The notes under the pieces are model-generated. The model ran no database searches. It saw only the letters and a list, made by a program, of their open reading frames with translations, and was not told where the DNA came from. Position numbers and translations under genes: made by a program. DNA of 64,000 nucleotides from Ignavibacteriaceae bacterium (lineage in GTDB: Bacteria; Bacteroidota; Ignavibacteria; Ignavibacteriales; Ignavibacteriaceae): NCBI GenBank assembly GCA_008933765.1, contig WBUK01000017.1, positions 1 to 64,000 on the forward strand, given 5' to 3'. Shown here piece by piece: positions 1 through 9,818 of the stretch. The stretch's first letter is position 1. Every line of letters starts with the position of its first letter.

Positions 1-19
1 CCACCCCCCCCAAAAAAAA

Positions 20-1627
20 TCACCGGGTTTTTGCCAGGCGGAAACCTCCTGACACATACCCTGAATTTGGCGAAAACCCAATTCGATATGAAACACGGCA
101 TTGATTTTCATCGGACTGTTCGCTGCCGCTTCTTGCAACGCGCAAGTCGCCGGTTAGGGGTCCTCTTGGGTTTCCTTGTGCCGCCGTTGAATAACCGGCA
201 TATCTGTCCCAACACCATTCCCACACATTTCCGCTCATATCGAACAAGCCCAGTTCGTTCGGTTTTTTCGTTCCTGTTTCATGGTTTTCATTGCCTGAGT
301 TCAGGTTATACCATCCAACTTCTTCCATGGTATTACTTCCGCTGAATATATAGTTTTCCGAGCTTTTGCCACCTCTCGCGGCAAACTCCCATTCGGCTTC
401 AGTCGGTAAGCGGTATCCGTTTGAGGTAAAGTCACATACGATACTGCTGCCGGTTCCGCTGTATGCTTTTTGCAACCCCTCTTTTTCACTCAACCAGTTA
501 CAAAATGCGACTGCATCAAACCAGCTTACATTAACCACAGGGCACATTCTTTCATCCTGAGGTCTGGCCTTAGCATCTGCGCCACATCGCCAGTTAACTC
601 CCTGAACTATCACCCACTTATCATCTTTCCGGATGTAACTACCGCCGGCTTTCTCAGCGTTGGTTATGTAGCCGGTTTCCTGAATAAATTCGGAAAACAA
701 CCCGAGTGTAACTTCATATTTGCTTATGTAAAAATCACCCAGAGTAACTGAATGCGCGGGCTTTTCGTTGTCGTTGCAGTTGGTTTCCCCATCCGAAGTG
801 CAGCCCATTGTGAATGTTCCGCCTTTAACTGAAACCATCCAGTCGGGAACTTCATCCCCAAATTCAAGCTTTATGGTCTCAATAGTTGTGCGATTTGCGT
901 CTATTCTTACGGTTCCGTTATATGTTTTGCGCCCCTTAGCCTTTACCGTTAAATTATACACTTCTTCGGGAAGTTGGTCAAAAGATTTCTTACCGCGCCA
1001 TCTTTCAACCACTTGCGAGTTCAGGCTGAGCACGCAGTTTGCATCCGGTGGATTTACAGAGAATTGCAGCCGCCCCATTTTTCTGACCAGACATATCTTA
1101 ATTGTATTCGTTTTCCCTAATTCTATTTCGAACGATCTTTTAACCGGATAATAGTGCTCCGCCTCAACCTCAATTTGATATATGCCCGGCGCTAAAGCCT
1201 GAATTTCTTTGTGGTTAATTATTTCGTTATTAAGGCGAACTGCAGCCGTTTTAGGCCCTATCATCAGTTTAAGCTGCCCCGGATTTTTGGAGAGCGTATA
1301 TCTGAACCGGTTCAGTTTTTTACCGGCGGTAACTTTTATTTTTGTGGTTACCGGGGTATAGCCCGCAAGAATAAGCTGAATTTTATACTCTCCCGGTGGT
1401 AAAAACAGCGTACTGTCTGTTGTTCCTTGGGAACTGTCGTCGATTATTATTTCAGCCCCCGGAGGGTCTGAAATTATTTCGACCGGTACAAGTTCGTTTT
1501 TAGTAGATTTGTTGCGAACTTTACTTTCATCTGATTCATCATTTTGTGCGTGCAGTAATGATGTTAGTAAAATTAAGAGCAAAACTGACTTTAGTAACTG
1601 ACTTTTCATTTTATCTGCTTGGTTCAT
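20..1627 (-). CDS. secreted PEGA-repeat protein with SUMF1/FGE-like domain
   Basis: 535 aa, probably exported. The hydrophobic stretch and Ala-Gln end (residues 7-28) look like a signal peptide; Met7 (base 1609) gives a more typical lysine-led signal than Met1. Three PEGA-type beta domains follow (about 47-112, 117-185, 188-260; first motif DPPGAEI), then a formylglycine-generating-enzyme fold (about 265-535) with GGTFTMGC, YEVT, RLPTEAEWEFAARGG and MSGNVWEW signatures. True FGEs use two cysteines near the C-terminus; here only the second remains (QCRVSYR) and the usual RGGSW is changed to RSGSE, so sulfatase activation is unlikely. It is paralogous to the gene at 2492-4330. PEGA domains are usually extracytoplasmic; I infer a surface binding or structural role. 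The stop lies near the window edge. Confidence 0.85.
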   Translation of the reverse strand: MNQADKMKSQLLKSVLLLILLTSLLHAQNDESDESKVRNKSTKNELVPVEIISDPPGAEIIIDDSSQGTTDSTLFLPPGEYKIQLILAGYTPVTTKIKVTAGKKLNRFRYTLSKNPGQLKLMIGPKTAAVRLNNEIINHKEIQALAPGIYQIEVEAEHYYPVKRSFEIELGKTNTIKICLVRKMGRLQFSVNPPDANCVLSLNSQVVERWRGKKSFDQLPEEVYNLTVKAKGRKTYNGTVRIDANRTTIETIKLEFGDEVPDWMVSVKGGTFTMGCTSDGETNCNDNEKPAHSVTLGDFYISKYEVTLGLFSEFIQETGYITNAEKAGGSYIRKDDKWVIVQGVNWRCGADAKARPQDERMCPVVNVSWFDAVAFCNWLSEKEGLQKAYSGTGSSIVCDFTSNGYRLPTEAEWEFAARGGKSSENYIFSGSNTMEEVGWYNLNSGNENHETGTKKPNELGLFDMSGNVWEWCWDRYAGYSTAAQGNPRGPLTGDLRVARSGSEQSDENQCRVSYRIGFSPNSGYVSGGFRLAKTR

Positions 1628-1863
1628 AAATTAAGCAATAAAATTTAAAGATATTTTGAGGAGATTTGTTGTGAGTGCAGGGCTTTTTTACCTGCGTGTT
1701 TCGCAGATTATTCGCAGGTTTTTGCAGCTTATTGCTTAACCTTGAAGCTTGGTGCCCGCCTGTGTCAGCGTTTTTTTGCAGACCATTTGCAGCTTATTGC
1801 TTAACCTTGAAGCTTAGTGCCCGCCTGAATCTGCGTTTTTCACAACCTATCTCCCCCCTGTAT

Positions 1864-1897
1864 CCCCCCTCTTTCCTTGCCTAAGGAAAGAGGGGGG
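1864..1897. repeat. perfect 15-bp inverted repeat with 4-nt loop
   Basis: Bases 1864-1878 (six C, then TCTTTCCTT) are the exact reverse complement of 1883-1897, with GCCT between. It lies between two minus-strand genes. No T-run follows on either strand, so it is not a standard terminator. The left arm also occurs without its partner at about 2469-2485. Confidence 0.85.
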
Positions 1898-1900
1898 AAC

Positions 1901-2027
1901 CGGCTGAAGTGAAAGTGCGGATTTTTCGGGCTTTACGCTAAAAGGGAAATAACTCGCTGCGCTCAAACAGATTTCCCTTTTTACGCTTCAAGCCCTCTAA
2001 ATCTTTTTCGCACTTTCACTTAGGCCG
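1901..2027. repeat. large imperfect hairpin / inverted repeat
   Basis: Bases 1901-1919 and the reverse complement of 2009-2027 match at 17 of 19 positions (core AGTGAAAGTGCG). Nested inside, AAAGGGAAAT at 1941-1950 pairs with ATTTCCCTTT at 1971-1980. Together with the adjacent 1864-1897 hairpin this makes a compact structured non-coding block of about 165 bp. It could be a small RNA or a decayed miniature element; nothing seen decides between these. Confidence 0.6.
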
Positions 2028-2491
2028 ATCTCCATCCCGAACTTCGTGCTTGTACTTTGAGCTAATTTTCGGGATCTCCATCCCGAACTTTGACCCTTCT
2101 TTCGAATTACTTATTCGGGACTGTCATTTGAAGGTTTGTGCCGTTTTTCAAACCTTTCTGACTGTTTCTCCACTTTGTGTGTGGGTGTTTCCTTTTCTGC
2201 TTTTGCCCTTCTGCTGTTTGTTTTAGGGCGTCTGTTTTAATTTTGTTATGTTATTGTTTTTTTAGCTTTTTCTAATACCGGTTTTCATCAGGATGTTTGT
2301 GCATTTTCACAAACTTTTTTTCCCTCATTCATTTTTTTGAAATTGTGCTTTCTTTTGTAAGCAGGGTGCAAAATTCAAATCAGCGTGTTTTCTCAACTTA
2401 TCGCTTAACCTTGAAGCTTGGTGCTTGCTTGAGTCAGCGTGTTTCACAACCTTTCTCCCCCCTGTATCCCCCCTCTTTCCTTGCCCCATCA

Positions 2492-4330
2492 TCATTTTGT
2501 TCTAACAAGGCGGAAGCCGACATCGGGGTGGTCGTCTTGTGAGCCGGAGCGGTTGCGGTAAGAGACTCTGCAGATTTTTGGATCGTGATACCAACTGCCG
2601 CCTCGGGCTACACGGTTTTCTCCTGCTGTCGGACCCAGCGGATTCAGTTTACCTGATGAACTGTAATATTCAAGTTCGAACCAATCCCAGCACCACTCCC
2701 ACACATTGCCGCTCATGTCGTACAATCCAAGTTCGTTCGGTTGTTTTTCGCCGACGGGGTGCGTTTTTTGTCCTGAATTTCCACTATACCAGGCAACACT
2801 ACTGATGTTGTTACTTCCGCTGTATTTTAAATTTTTTGAATTTTTCCCTCCCCGGGCAGCAAATTCCCATCCCGCTTCAGTGGGTAATCTGAAACCGTTG
2901 GTGGTGAAGTCGCAGGAAACACTTTCCCCTTTAATTTTGTAGGCAGGTTGTAAACCCGACAATTCGCTCAGTTTATTGCAAAAATAAACGGCATCAAACC
3001 AGGTAACATTCGTAACGGGCAACGCCGCACCTTTAATTTCCGATGGGTTGCCGGACATAACACTCTGCCACAATTCCTGAGTAACCTCATATTTTCCGAT
3101 ATAAAAATCGTTAAGCGTAACCTCGTGAGCGGGAGTTTCCCTCCGCTCGCACTCCGCACCCTGTTCTTCGGTGCACCCCATCCTGAACGAACCCCCGGAA
3201 ACGGGAATGAGGTTTCCCACATCGCTCCACTTCTTCATATCAATTTCAAGAACAACTATTTCCCCCTCTTTAATAGAAACGATGTCTGTGTAGTCCACAT
3301 AACCGTGTGAAGTGGCAAGAAGATCATAGTTCCCTGCCTGAATATTTTCGATTAAATTGATACCCTCCCAACTATATTTTACCTCGCCATATTGCTTTAG
3401 GGCAACTTTGGCGGAAATTGGTTTTATCGTAAACTGAAGGTTGCCCGCCTTTTTTCTCAATTCAATGCTCCGGTTCACAGTTTTACCGAATTGCACTTCA
3501 ATCATTTCCGAAAAGGGCGTGTAATGTGGCGCTTTAACCTCCAAAAGGTATTTGCCGGGGGTAATTTCGTTATTGCCGCTGTTAATCATTTTGCCGTCCA
3601 AAGTTATAACCGCGTTGGCAGGCACGACGCTGAGGGAAAGTATCCCCTTATTTTTAACCAAATTATGGCTGAAAACATTTTTGGATTTGTCGGTTGTTGG
3701 GGCTACGGATATTTTTTCACGAACGGGGAGGTAGTCCGGATGCTCAATTTGGATATCATGCACGCCGGAGAGGATGTATAAGCCAAGGTCGGTAACACCT
3801 TTCTCAACATAATCGATAAAAACAGTAGCGTTTTGAGGTGTTGATTTAACAGTAATCGGCGAAAGTGTGGCGTTACCGGGTTTGTTTTCAACGGCATTGC
3901 CGGGTGGTGAGTTTTCCGTCGATACTTCAGGCTTAACCGCCACTTCTGCGGGAGCGGGGGCTTCACCTTCGGTTTTTTCCTGCACTTCATAAAAAACAAC
4001 TTTCCCCGCCGGCAGCGAGACAATTTTTAACCCATTCGCATTATATCCCGGTGAAGCCACACTTATTGTTTGCGGTATTGGGGTTAAAATGAGGATATAT
4101 TTTTTTGTTCCGGGATTTCCCAGAATTTTAACAATATTTTCAGTGGAAGTGAAGGAAAGAATATCAAACTGCGAGTAAAAAACCACGCCGGCATGACCGG
4201 GGTAGCTCTTTAAAATTTGTTCATCGCCTCGGGAATCTGTAGGTTTTAGCGATAATTCCTTATCTTGTGGGTAAAGAAAAGAAGAAAAAACAGCCAAATA
4301 AAAGGTGATTTTGAACAACTGACAAATCAT
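2492..4330 (-). CDS. secreted PEGA-repeat protein with SUMF1/FGE-like domain
   Basis: 612 aa, paralogue of the 20-1627 gene. A signal peptide (residues 1-21, ending YPQ) precedes an N-terminal domain of about 90 aa not seen in the paralogue, a Pro/Glu/Ala-rich linker (about 120-155), three PEGA-type domains (about 157-350; SVVPANAVITLDG is typical) and an FGE-sulfatase fold (about 370-612) with GGSFRMGC, YEVTQELW, RLPTEAGWEFAARGG, MSGNVWEWCWDW and ARGGSWYHDP. Only one cysteine of the FGE active-site pair is present (ICRVSYR), so a non-enzymatic or altered role is likely. A 214-bp gap separates it from dnaX, so it may have its own promoter. Confidence 0.85.
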   Translation of the reverse strand: MICQLFKITFYLAVFSSFLYPQDKELSLKPTDSRGDEQILKSYPGHAGVVFYSQFDILSFTSTENIVKILGNPGTKKYILILTPIPQTISVASPGYNANGLKIVSLPAGKVVFYEVQEKTEGEAPAPAEVAVKPEVSTENSPPGNAVENKPGNATLSPITVKSTPQNATVFIDYVEKGVTDLGLYILSGVHDIQIEHPDYLPVREKISVAPTTDKSKNVFSHNLVKNKGILSLSVVPANAVITLDGKMINSGNNEITPGKYLLEVKAPHYTPFSEMIEVQFGKTVNRSIELRKKAGNLQFTIKPISAKVALKQYGEVKYSWEGINLIENIQAGNYDLLATSHGYVDYTDIVSIKEGEIVVLEIDMKKWSDVGNLIPVSGGSFRMGCTEEQGAECERRETPAHEVTLNDFYIGKYEVTQELWQSVMSGNPSEIKGAALPVTNVTWFDAVYFCNKLSELSGLQPAYKIKGESVSCDFTTNGFRLPTEAGWEFAARGGKNSKNLKYSGSNNISSVAWYSGNSGQKTHPVGEKQPNELGLYDMSGNVWEWCWDWFELEYYSSSGKLNPLGPTAGENRVARGGSWYHDPKICRVSYRNRSGSQDDHPDVGFRLVRTK

Positions 4331-4424
4331 TACCTTTAACCTATCTTTTTTTAAAATCGTTTCCTTTAAATTACATATATCCTGTTTAATAAAAAATATT
4401 ATTTTTTATTTATTTTTAAAATTT

Positions 4425-4446
4425 CGGGATTAATTTTACAATCCCG
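4425..4446 (-). terminator. possible dnaX-side hairpin
   Basis: CGGGATT at 4425-4431 and AATCCCG at 4440-4446 form a 7-bp stem with an 8-nt loop, 99 bases past the dnaX stop on the minus strand. The following minus-strand bases are A/T-rich but not a clean T-run, so termination is only a possibility. Confidence 0.3.
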
Positions 4447-4544
4447 TTCTCACGGTTAGATTTTGAGGAAGTGGTGGGCGGTTTTGCTTGGTGGTGGCGC
4501 GCTGAGTTAAGGGCAGAGTTGAGCGCAGGAAATGGTGCGAAATT

Positions 4545-6218
4545 TTACATTTCCAACTCTTTGCCGCCAAGTTCGTCGATTATGTAACGGATATAGGGGT
4601 TAGTTTCGGGCTTTTTAGGTACCGGAGCAGGTTTTTTCCTGGCATAAGAAGCGAAAAACTGTGATTCATTCTCGTAACTGTTTTTCCTGCCCTGAGGTTT
4701 TTGCACTGTTGCAGCAGTATTGTTATCTGTATCAGAAGTTGCGGTTTCAGATTCAACTGATGAAACAGCATTGATTTGCGCACCTGAATCAGATTCAGCA
4801 GATTGGGTATTTTGCGCTGCTGCATCCGTTTTAGCACCCGCTGATGATACCGATTTAATTTGCGCACCCGAACCCGGTTCAGCCGGTTGTGCACTTTGGG
4901 TTACTGTGCCTGTTTCATCAGCCTTAACATTTGGCTGCATTGAAGCATCAGCCGGACGGAACGAACCACCGGAACCATCGGCGTTGCCTGAAACACCCGA
5001 GCCATCAACAATTCCCGCCGCCCCCTCCTTAGCTTCCGGCTCCCCCAAGCCACTGCCTGCTTTCCCTTTAATTTCAAACTCACCCACGGTTGAATTTGCG
5101 AGAATATCGATCAAATTCGAGATAGTTTCAGAAGTTTCAAACCCTGTCAGCTGGCTGAGTGCCAGTTCGCTGCGCAATTTATGGTTCTGCGAATACCTAA
5201 GTTCCGTCAGCAGACGGCTTAGGTAGTTCATAATCCGCAGCAGATCGCCCTCGCTGAAATTTTTCGCAAGCGCTTTATACTGTTCATAATAGACCACCGA
5301 GCTTTCCAAAAGTGAAGTGTCGCTTGTGGCAGCCACCGAAAGGATATTCCTGAAGTGCTCCTGCAGCCCGTTGAAGAAATCGATAAAGCTCCACCCGTTT
5401 TTATAAACTCTGTCGCACACCAAAAACGGCATTTTGAAATCTTTTTTCAGCAGAGCGTCTGTAACTTCAAAATAGATATCCTCATCGATAAAGTTAAACA
5501 CCTTAATAACCGAGGCATACTCCACCACTTCCCCACTGAAAGCCACCGCCTGATCGAAGAAACTTTCGGCGTCGCGCATTCCTCCATCGGCTTTTTTTGC
5601 AATAAGCGTCAGCGTTTTATCGTCGATAGTGAAGTTTTCTTTTTCGGCAATTTCCCGAAGCCCTGCTTTAATAATATCAAGCGGAATGCGGCGAAAATCG
5701 TACCTTTGGCAGCGGGAAATGATGGTGATCGGAACTTTGTGCACATCCGTTGTGGCAAAAATGAAGATTGTGTTCTCGGGCGGTTCTTCCAGCGTTTTAA
5801 GAAATGCGTTGAACGACTCCTTCGTTAACATGTGCACTTCATCTATAATGTAAACTTTGTATTTTGCATTAGCCGCCGTGTAGTGAACGGAACTTGTCAG
5901 CTGCCTGACATCGTCAATTCCGCGGTTGGAAGCGGCGTCAATTTCAATCAGATCGATCGACTGCCCCGAAGAAATCGCTTTGCAGCTTGTGCACTCGTTG
6001 CACGGCTCGCCGTCGGTCGAATTAAGGCAGTTAACAGACTTTGCAATAATCCGCGCAGTGGTGGTTTTGCCGACACCTCTGGGGCCCGTAAGCAGGTAAG
6101 CGTGCGCAACCCTTCCCTTCACGATTGCGTTTTTAATCGTCACAGTTACATGCTCCTGCCCGAGCACAGTATCAAACCGTTGCGGTCTGTATTTTCTTGC
6201 GGATACCTGAAAAGTCAT
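4545..6218 (-). CDS. dnaX: DNA polymerase III subunit gamma/tau
   Basis: 557 aa clamp-loader ATPase of the replisome. The N-terminus has the DnaX signature YRPQRF, Walker A GPRGVGKTT (residues 45-53), a zinc site (Cys64, Cys73, Cys76, Cys79), Walker B with IIDEVHML, and sensor 1 IFATTDVHKVP. Conserved sequence ends near residue 380. Then comes about 150 aa of Ala/Ser/Gly/Asp-rich low complexity with an internal repeat (PGSGAQIKSVSSA and SDSGAQINAVSSV, 28 residues apart). The last 35 residues regain ordered character. It lies 24 bp after msrC, suggesting a lon-msrC-dnaX transcript. No slippery A-run for programmed frameshifting was recognised. Confidence 0.97.
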   Translation of the reverse strand: MTFQVSARKYRPQRFDTVLGQEHVTVTIKNAIVKGRVAHAYLLTGPRGVGKTTTARIIAKSVNCLNSTDGEPCNECTSCKAISSGQSIDLIEIDAASNRGIDDVRQLTSSVHYTAANAKYKVYIIDEVHMLTKESFNAFLKTLEEPPENTIFIFATTDVHKVPITIISRCQRYDFRRIPLDIIKAGLREIAEKENFTIDDKTLTLIAKKADGGMRDAESFFDQAVAFSGEVVEYASVIKVFNFIDEDIYFEVTDALLKKDFKMPFLVCDRVYKNGWSFIDFFNGLQEHFRNILSVAATSDTSLLESSVVYYEQYKALAKNFSEGDLLRIMNYLSRLLTELRYSQNHKLRSELALSQLTGFETSETISNLIDILANSTVGEFEIKGKAGSGLGEPEAKEGAAGIVDGSGVSGNADGSGGSFRPADASMQPNVKADETGTVTQSAQPAEPGSGAQIKSVSSAGAKTDAAAQNTQSAESDSGAQINAVSSVESETATSDTDNNTAATVQKPQGRKNSYENESQFFASYARKKPAPVPKKPETNPYIRYIIDELGGKELEM

Positions 6219-6242
6219 TAAAACCTCTTGAAAAAGGGAGTT

Positions 6243-7043
6243 TTACACAACAGGAAGTGTTGCTTTAGTTAATAAAATTGCGGTCAATTCTTCCAAATAA
6301 TGCTTATCCGTTTCATCGAATGCGGCCGTTTGGTAGCTATCGAGGTCAAGAACGCCGAAAAGTTCTTTTTCAGCTTTGTTACCGGTTACCTTATACTTTG
6401 CTTCAGTTCCCGCGGTTTTTGTGCCTTGCGAGTTATCATCGACCATCACAGCGGCGGCGGTTTTTGTGCCTTGCGAGTTATCATCGCCCATTTCAGCGGT
6501 GGCGGTTTGAGTGTTCATCAACCGCTTATCTTCACCTGAAAAATCCGCCCCATCCCTGCCCGATAAACCAAACGCACCGTCATCTGATAAATCTAAAGCA
6601 TTATCTTTCGATATACCGGAGACTTCACTACCTGATAAACCTAAAGCACCGTCATCCCCAACATTTCTAAAAAGTGGAACAACAATTTCGGAATTACTTC
6701 CGGAATCACAAGCGATATGCCCGGGGAAATCGTTAACATCCGGCACAATTTCAGTTTCGCCCGTCAGGCAAACTTTTCCGCAGACCCCCTTGCCCGGTTG
6801 AATCACCGTGCAGGCAAGTTTACCCTGAAAGGGGCCCAACACCAAGCGCCCCCCGGAAAGAAAATAAAAACCCACCCAGCTCACATAAGGAAGTGCTTCT
6901 TTAACTGCAGCCGTGAAATTAGAAAAAGAAGAAAGCCAATGCTCTTCCGGCGAAAAAAGGTGCTCAGCCTGTGCAAGAAGAAGCCGGTATCGCTCTTCTT
7001 TGCTTTCCGTTCCCGTAAAAGTTATTGAAGCAGCTTCGCTCAT
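6243..7043 (-). CDS. msrC: free methionine-(R)-sulfoxide reductase, GAF fold, with internal insertion
   Basis: 266 aa; the family is usually about 150-165 aa. It reduces free Met-R-sulfoxide in the cytoplasm. Family motifs are clear: YVSWVGFYFL, LVLGPFQGKLACT, GVCGKV, VPDVNDFPGHIACDS, SEIVVPLF and GVLDLDS. The three family cysteines correspond to Cys78, Cys88 and Cys112. Between the strand ending PLF (about 126) and GVLDLDS (about 230) sits a low-complexity insert of about 100 aa, including two 15-aa units ending DDNSQGTK, a 45-bp tandem repeat. The insert keeps frame and interrupts the GAF fold at a loop, so the enzyme may still fold. The start overlaps the lon stop by 4 bases (ATGA), implying translational coupling. 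Confidence 0.93.
   Translation of the reverse strand: MSEAASITFTGTESKEERYRLLLAQAEHLFSPEEHWLSSFSNFTAAVKEALPYVSWVGFYFLSGGRLVLGPFQGKLACTVIQPGKGVCGKVCLTGETEIVPDVNDFPGHIACDSGSNSEIVVPLFRNVGDDGALGLSGSEVSGISKDNALDLSDDGAFGLSGRDGADFSGEDKRLMNTQTATAEMGDDNSQGTKTAAAVMVDDNSQGTKTAGTEAKYKVTGNKAEKELFGVLDLDSYQTAAFDETDKHYLEELTAILLTKATLPVV
6413..6486. repeat. 45-bp tandem repeat inside msrC
   Basis: A 29-bp block (CGGTTTTTGTGCCTTGCGAG...) at 6413-6441 recurs exactly at 6458-6486, an offset of 45 bp or 15 codons. It lies in the low-complexity insertion of the reductase. Confidence 0.9.
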
Positions 7044-9568
7044 TTTCTCTTTGTGCTGTTGGTTGCCCGGGTTGTTGAACCGCTTTCTGTAGCAACCTCC
7101 GCGACAGAGCCGGCCTCCGGAGCATTCCTGAAACCTGCTTCTGCTTCAGAAGCGAGACCCAAAACCCCGTTATTCTTAACCGCTTTTTCCCACTCGGGGA
7201 AAACCCATTCAAAAGCTTCATCAACCGTTTCTATAGGCACGATGTTAAGGTCTTTCGTAATACTTTCCCTTATTTCTGCTGCGTCTGCGGTGTTATCTTT
7301 TGGAATAAGAACGGTTTTATAGCCGTTGCGCCTTGCCGCCAGAAGTTTTTCGTTAAGCCCTCCGATAGGCAGCACTTCACCACGAAGCGTTATTTCGCCC
7401 GTCATTGCAACCGAATCGCTCGCCGGAAGCCCAAGAAACGCCGAAAGCATCGCCATAATCATCGTTACACCCGCCGATGGACCGTCTTTCGGAATTGCGC
7501 CCTCCGGCAGATGAATGTGAATCTCTTTATTAAGCAAAAAGTCGGGCTGCAAACCAAACTTATCGGCATTTGCGCGGATGTAACTAAGCCCGGCAGTAGC
7601 CGATTCTTTCATCACATCTCCGAGCTGCCCGGTAAGCGTAAGTTTTTCTTTGCCGTGCATAACCGTAACATCCACATTCAGAATGTCGCCGCCCACGCTC
7701 GTCCACGCCAGTCCGGTTACGCTCCCGATGCGTGCTCCTTTTTCATAAATGTGCTTTTTGAACTTAGGCGCCCCCAGATATTTTTCAACCATTTGCGGGG
7801 TGATGTTTATCGTTTTTTTGTTACCGCCCGGGTTAGTGTAAACCCCGCTTACAACATCTTTTGCCACTTTTCTGAGGATCGAGGCGATCTCCCGTTCCAT
7901 GTTTCTGACACCCGATTCCCGCGTGTAGTTGGAGATAATTTCCAAAATAGCCTCATCAGAGAATTTCACTTTCGATTTCTCAAGCCCGTGCAGTTTAATC
8001 TGCTTTGGAATGATGTGTCGCTTAGCGATTTCAAGTTTATCCACTTCCAAATAGCTTGAAAGCTCAATAATCTCCATCCTGTCCTGCAGCGGCAGGGGAA
8101 TGTTGAACCGCACATTAGCCGTGGTTATGAACAAAACATGTGAAAGATCGTAGTCAACCTCCAAATAATGATCGTTGAAGGCGAAATTTTGCTCGGGGTC
8201 CAGCACTTCAAGCATCGCAGAAGAAGGGTCGCCTCTGAAATCAGAGTTCAGTTTATCAATCTCATCGAGAACTATAACCGGATTAATTGTGCCCGCCCGT
8301 TTCATCGCCTGGATTATTTTCCCCGGCATCGAGCCGATGTAAGTTTTCCGGTGCCCGCGGATTTCAGCTTCATCACGAACGCCGCCAAGGCTTATGCGGA
8401 CCGACTGTCTGCCGAGCGCCCGCGCTATAGATTTACCGAGCGAGGTTTTGCCCACCCCGGGAGGCCCCACCAAACAGAGAATCTGCCCTTTCATATTTTT
8501 AACCAAGTTAAGCACTGCAATGTGCTCTATAATGCGCTCTTTTGGTTTTTCTAGCCCGAAGTGGTCTTCATCCAGAATTTTCTGAACATGGGCAATATCC
8601 AACTTATCTTTGGTTTTTTTCTTCCAGGGAACGGCGAGCAGCCAGTCTAAGTAATTTCGGATAACCGTGTATTCGGGCGACATCGGTGGTATTTTCGAAA
8701 GTTTGTTGTACTCTTCAATCGCCTTATCCTCAACTGAGGCGGGCATACCGGCCTCTTCAATAGCTTTCAGCAGTTTTGCTTCTTCGGAAATGGCGTCGTC
8801 TTCACCCAGTTCTTCCTGCAGAATTTTAATCTGCTCCTGAATTATGAATTTTCTTTGAGTGCGGGCGATATTTTCCTGAACCTTATGGTCAATTTCCCTT
8901 TCAACTTTCAGAATTTCAATCTCGCCCCTTATCATTTTAATCAGTTCATAGTACTGGTCTTTAAGTTTAGATTTTTTCAGAATCTGAACTTTGCCGTCAA
9001 TCGCCTGGTTAACATTCGCTGCAGCAAAAAAGAGCTTCCGGTCCGGTTCACGGATATTTTCGAAAGCGACCAAAGTTTCAGCGTTAATGTTCTTGTTAAG
9101 CGAAGCGTACTCTTTGAAAGCAACCTCCGCACGGCGCATTAAAGCGGTAAGTTCAGGGTCGTTTGTAGCCTGCACTTCACGCAGCTGAATAACCGCTTCA
9201 AAATATTCCGTTTCTGCGGTAAACCGCTTAATTTTTCCCATCACTAAACCGTCAACCACAATTTTAAGCAGCCCGTTTGGCAGTTTCATCATCTGGGTTA
9301 TTTTGGCAATTGTACCCTCGCGATAGAGTTCATCGGTACCCGGTTCATCGACATTCGAGTTTTTCTGCGCCGCAAGGAAGATCAGCCGGTGATGGTTAAG
9401 TGCATAATTTGCCGCATTGATCGAAAGATCGCGCCCGACAAGCACGGGGGAAAGCATATAAGGAAATATTACAAGGTCCCTTAATGGAAGAACCGGAATT
9501 ATCTCCGGTATCTCAACCGTAATATCCTGTTCTTCCGGTGTATTTGGTGAATTTATAGTTTTAGACAT
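7040..9568 (-). CDS. lon: ATP-dependent endopeptidase La (Lon)
   Basis: 842 aa cytoplasmic AAA+ protease that degrades misfolded and regulatory proteins. The N-terminal substrate domain begins [13 protein letters not shown]; a coiled region ([16 protein letters not shown]) leads to the AAA+ module with Walker [10 protein letters not shown] and Walker [11 protein letters not shown]. The C-terminal protease domain has the catalytic Ser698 in [10 protein letters not shown] and Lys741 in [10 protein letters not shown]. The last 40 residues or so are Ala/Glu/Ser/Thr-rich, beyond the usual family end. It is first in a likely lon-msrC-dnaX operon and overlaps msrC by 4 bases. Just upstream, 9592-9601 (CCCGTAAAAA) can pair imperfectly with 9610-9621, a hairpin in the leader. 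Confidence 0.98.
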   Translation of the reverse strand: MSKTINSPNTPEEQDITVEIPEIIPVLPLRDLVIFPYMLSPVLVGRDLSINAANYALNHHRLIFLAAQKNSNVDEPGTDELYREGTIAKITQMMKLPNGLLKIVVDGLVMGKIKRFTAETEYFEAVIQLREVQATNDPELTALMRRAEVAFKEYASLNKNINAETLVAFENIREPDRKLFFAAANVNQAIDGKVQILKKSKLKDQYYELIKMIRGEIEILKVEREIDHKVQENIARTQRKFIIQEQIKILQEELGEDDAISEEAKLLKAIEEAGMPASVEDKAIEEYNKLSKIPPMSPEYTVIRNYLDWLLAVPWKKKTKDKLDIAHVQKILDEDHFGLEKPKERIIEHIAVLNLVKNMKGQILCLVGPPGVGKTSLGKSIARALGRQSVRISLGGVRDEAEIRGHRKTYIGSMPGKIIQAMKRAGTINPVIVLDEIDKLNSDFRGDPSSAMLEVLDPEQNFAFNDHYLEVDYDLSHVLFITTANVRFNIPLPLQDRMEIIELSSYLEVDKLEIAKRHIIPKQIKLHGLEKSKVKFSDEAILEIISNYTRESGVRNMEREIASILRKVAKDVVSGVYTNPGGNKKTINITPQMVEKYLGAPKFKKHIYEKGARIGSVTGLAWTSVGGDILNVDVTVMHGKEKLTLTGQLGDVMKESATAGLSYIRANADKFGLQPDFLLNKEIHIHLPEGAIPKDGPSAGVTMIMAMLSAFLGLPASDSVAMTGEITLRGEVLPIGGLNEKLLAARRNGYKTVLIPKDNTADAAEIRESITKDLNIVPIETVDEAFEWVFPEWEKAVKNNGVLGLASEAEAGFRNAPEAGSVAEVATESGSTTRATNSTKRK

Positions 9569-9626
9569 TTCTGTAAAATTTTTTTAAAAATAGCCCGTAA
9601 AAATACCATTTTTTAACGGGTTATTC

Positions 9627-9711
9627 AAGGCACTCTTTTTTCTTAGTGCTTGGTCAAAGTAAGCTCGTTAACAGCCGGGCGATAATCTTCGAAATTAAAG
9701 GCACTCTTTTT
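9627..9711. repeat. 71-bp-offset direct repeat upstream of lon
   Basis: AAGGCACTCTTTTT occurs at 9627-9640 and again at 9698-9711, in the 401-bp divergent gap between lon and the outer-membrane protein gene. Apart from this, the lon leader hairpin and the promoter at 9819-9846, I see nothing else in the gap. Confidence 0.7.
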
Positions 9712-9818
9712 CCTGAACCCCCACAAACCCCTGTTTTGAAGAACAAATCAGATGAACAAATCAGTTTAATACAGGGACAATTCATACCTAAAAACAACCG
9801 TCTGTGAAAAAAAATATA

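Larger units (their letters stand above)
1722..2485. repeat. three-copy intergenic repeat with 65-bp ladder
   Basis: This 864-bp gap between the two PEGA/SUMF1 genes has no convincing gene. A 41-bp unit (TTGCAGCTTATTGCTTAACC...) at 1722-1762 recurs at 1787-1827 with one mismatch, an offset of 65 bp. A longer third copy at about 2394-2485 matches 1790-1880, including the pyrimidine block ending CTTTCCTTGCC just before the stop of the downstream-lying gene. GATCTCCATCCCGAACTT also occurs twice, near 2027 and 2073. Confidence 0.85.

Noticed and set aside
20-4330. Annotation of the two SUMF1-fold proteins as formylglycine-generating enzymes
   Set aside because: One of the two active-site cysteines is missing in both, and the PEGA fusion is typical of non-enzymatic members.
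4720-5226. 168-aa open frame on the plus strand
   Set aside because: It is antisense to the low-complexity tail of dnaX; its Ala/Pro/Ser composition mirrors that repeat.
7511-8059. 182-aa open frame on the plus strand
   Set aside because: Antisense to the Lon protease domain; composition typical of a shadow frame.
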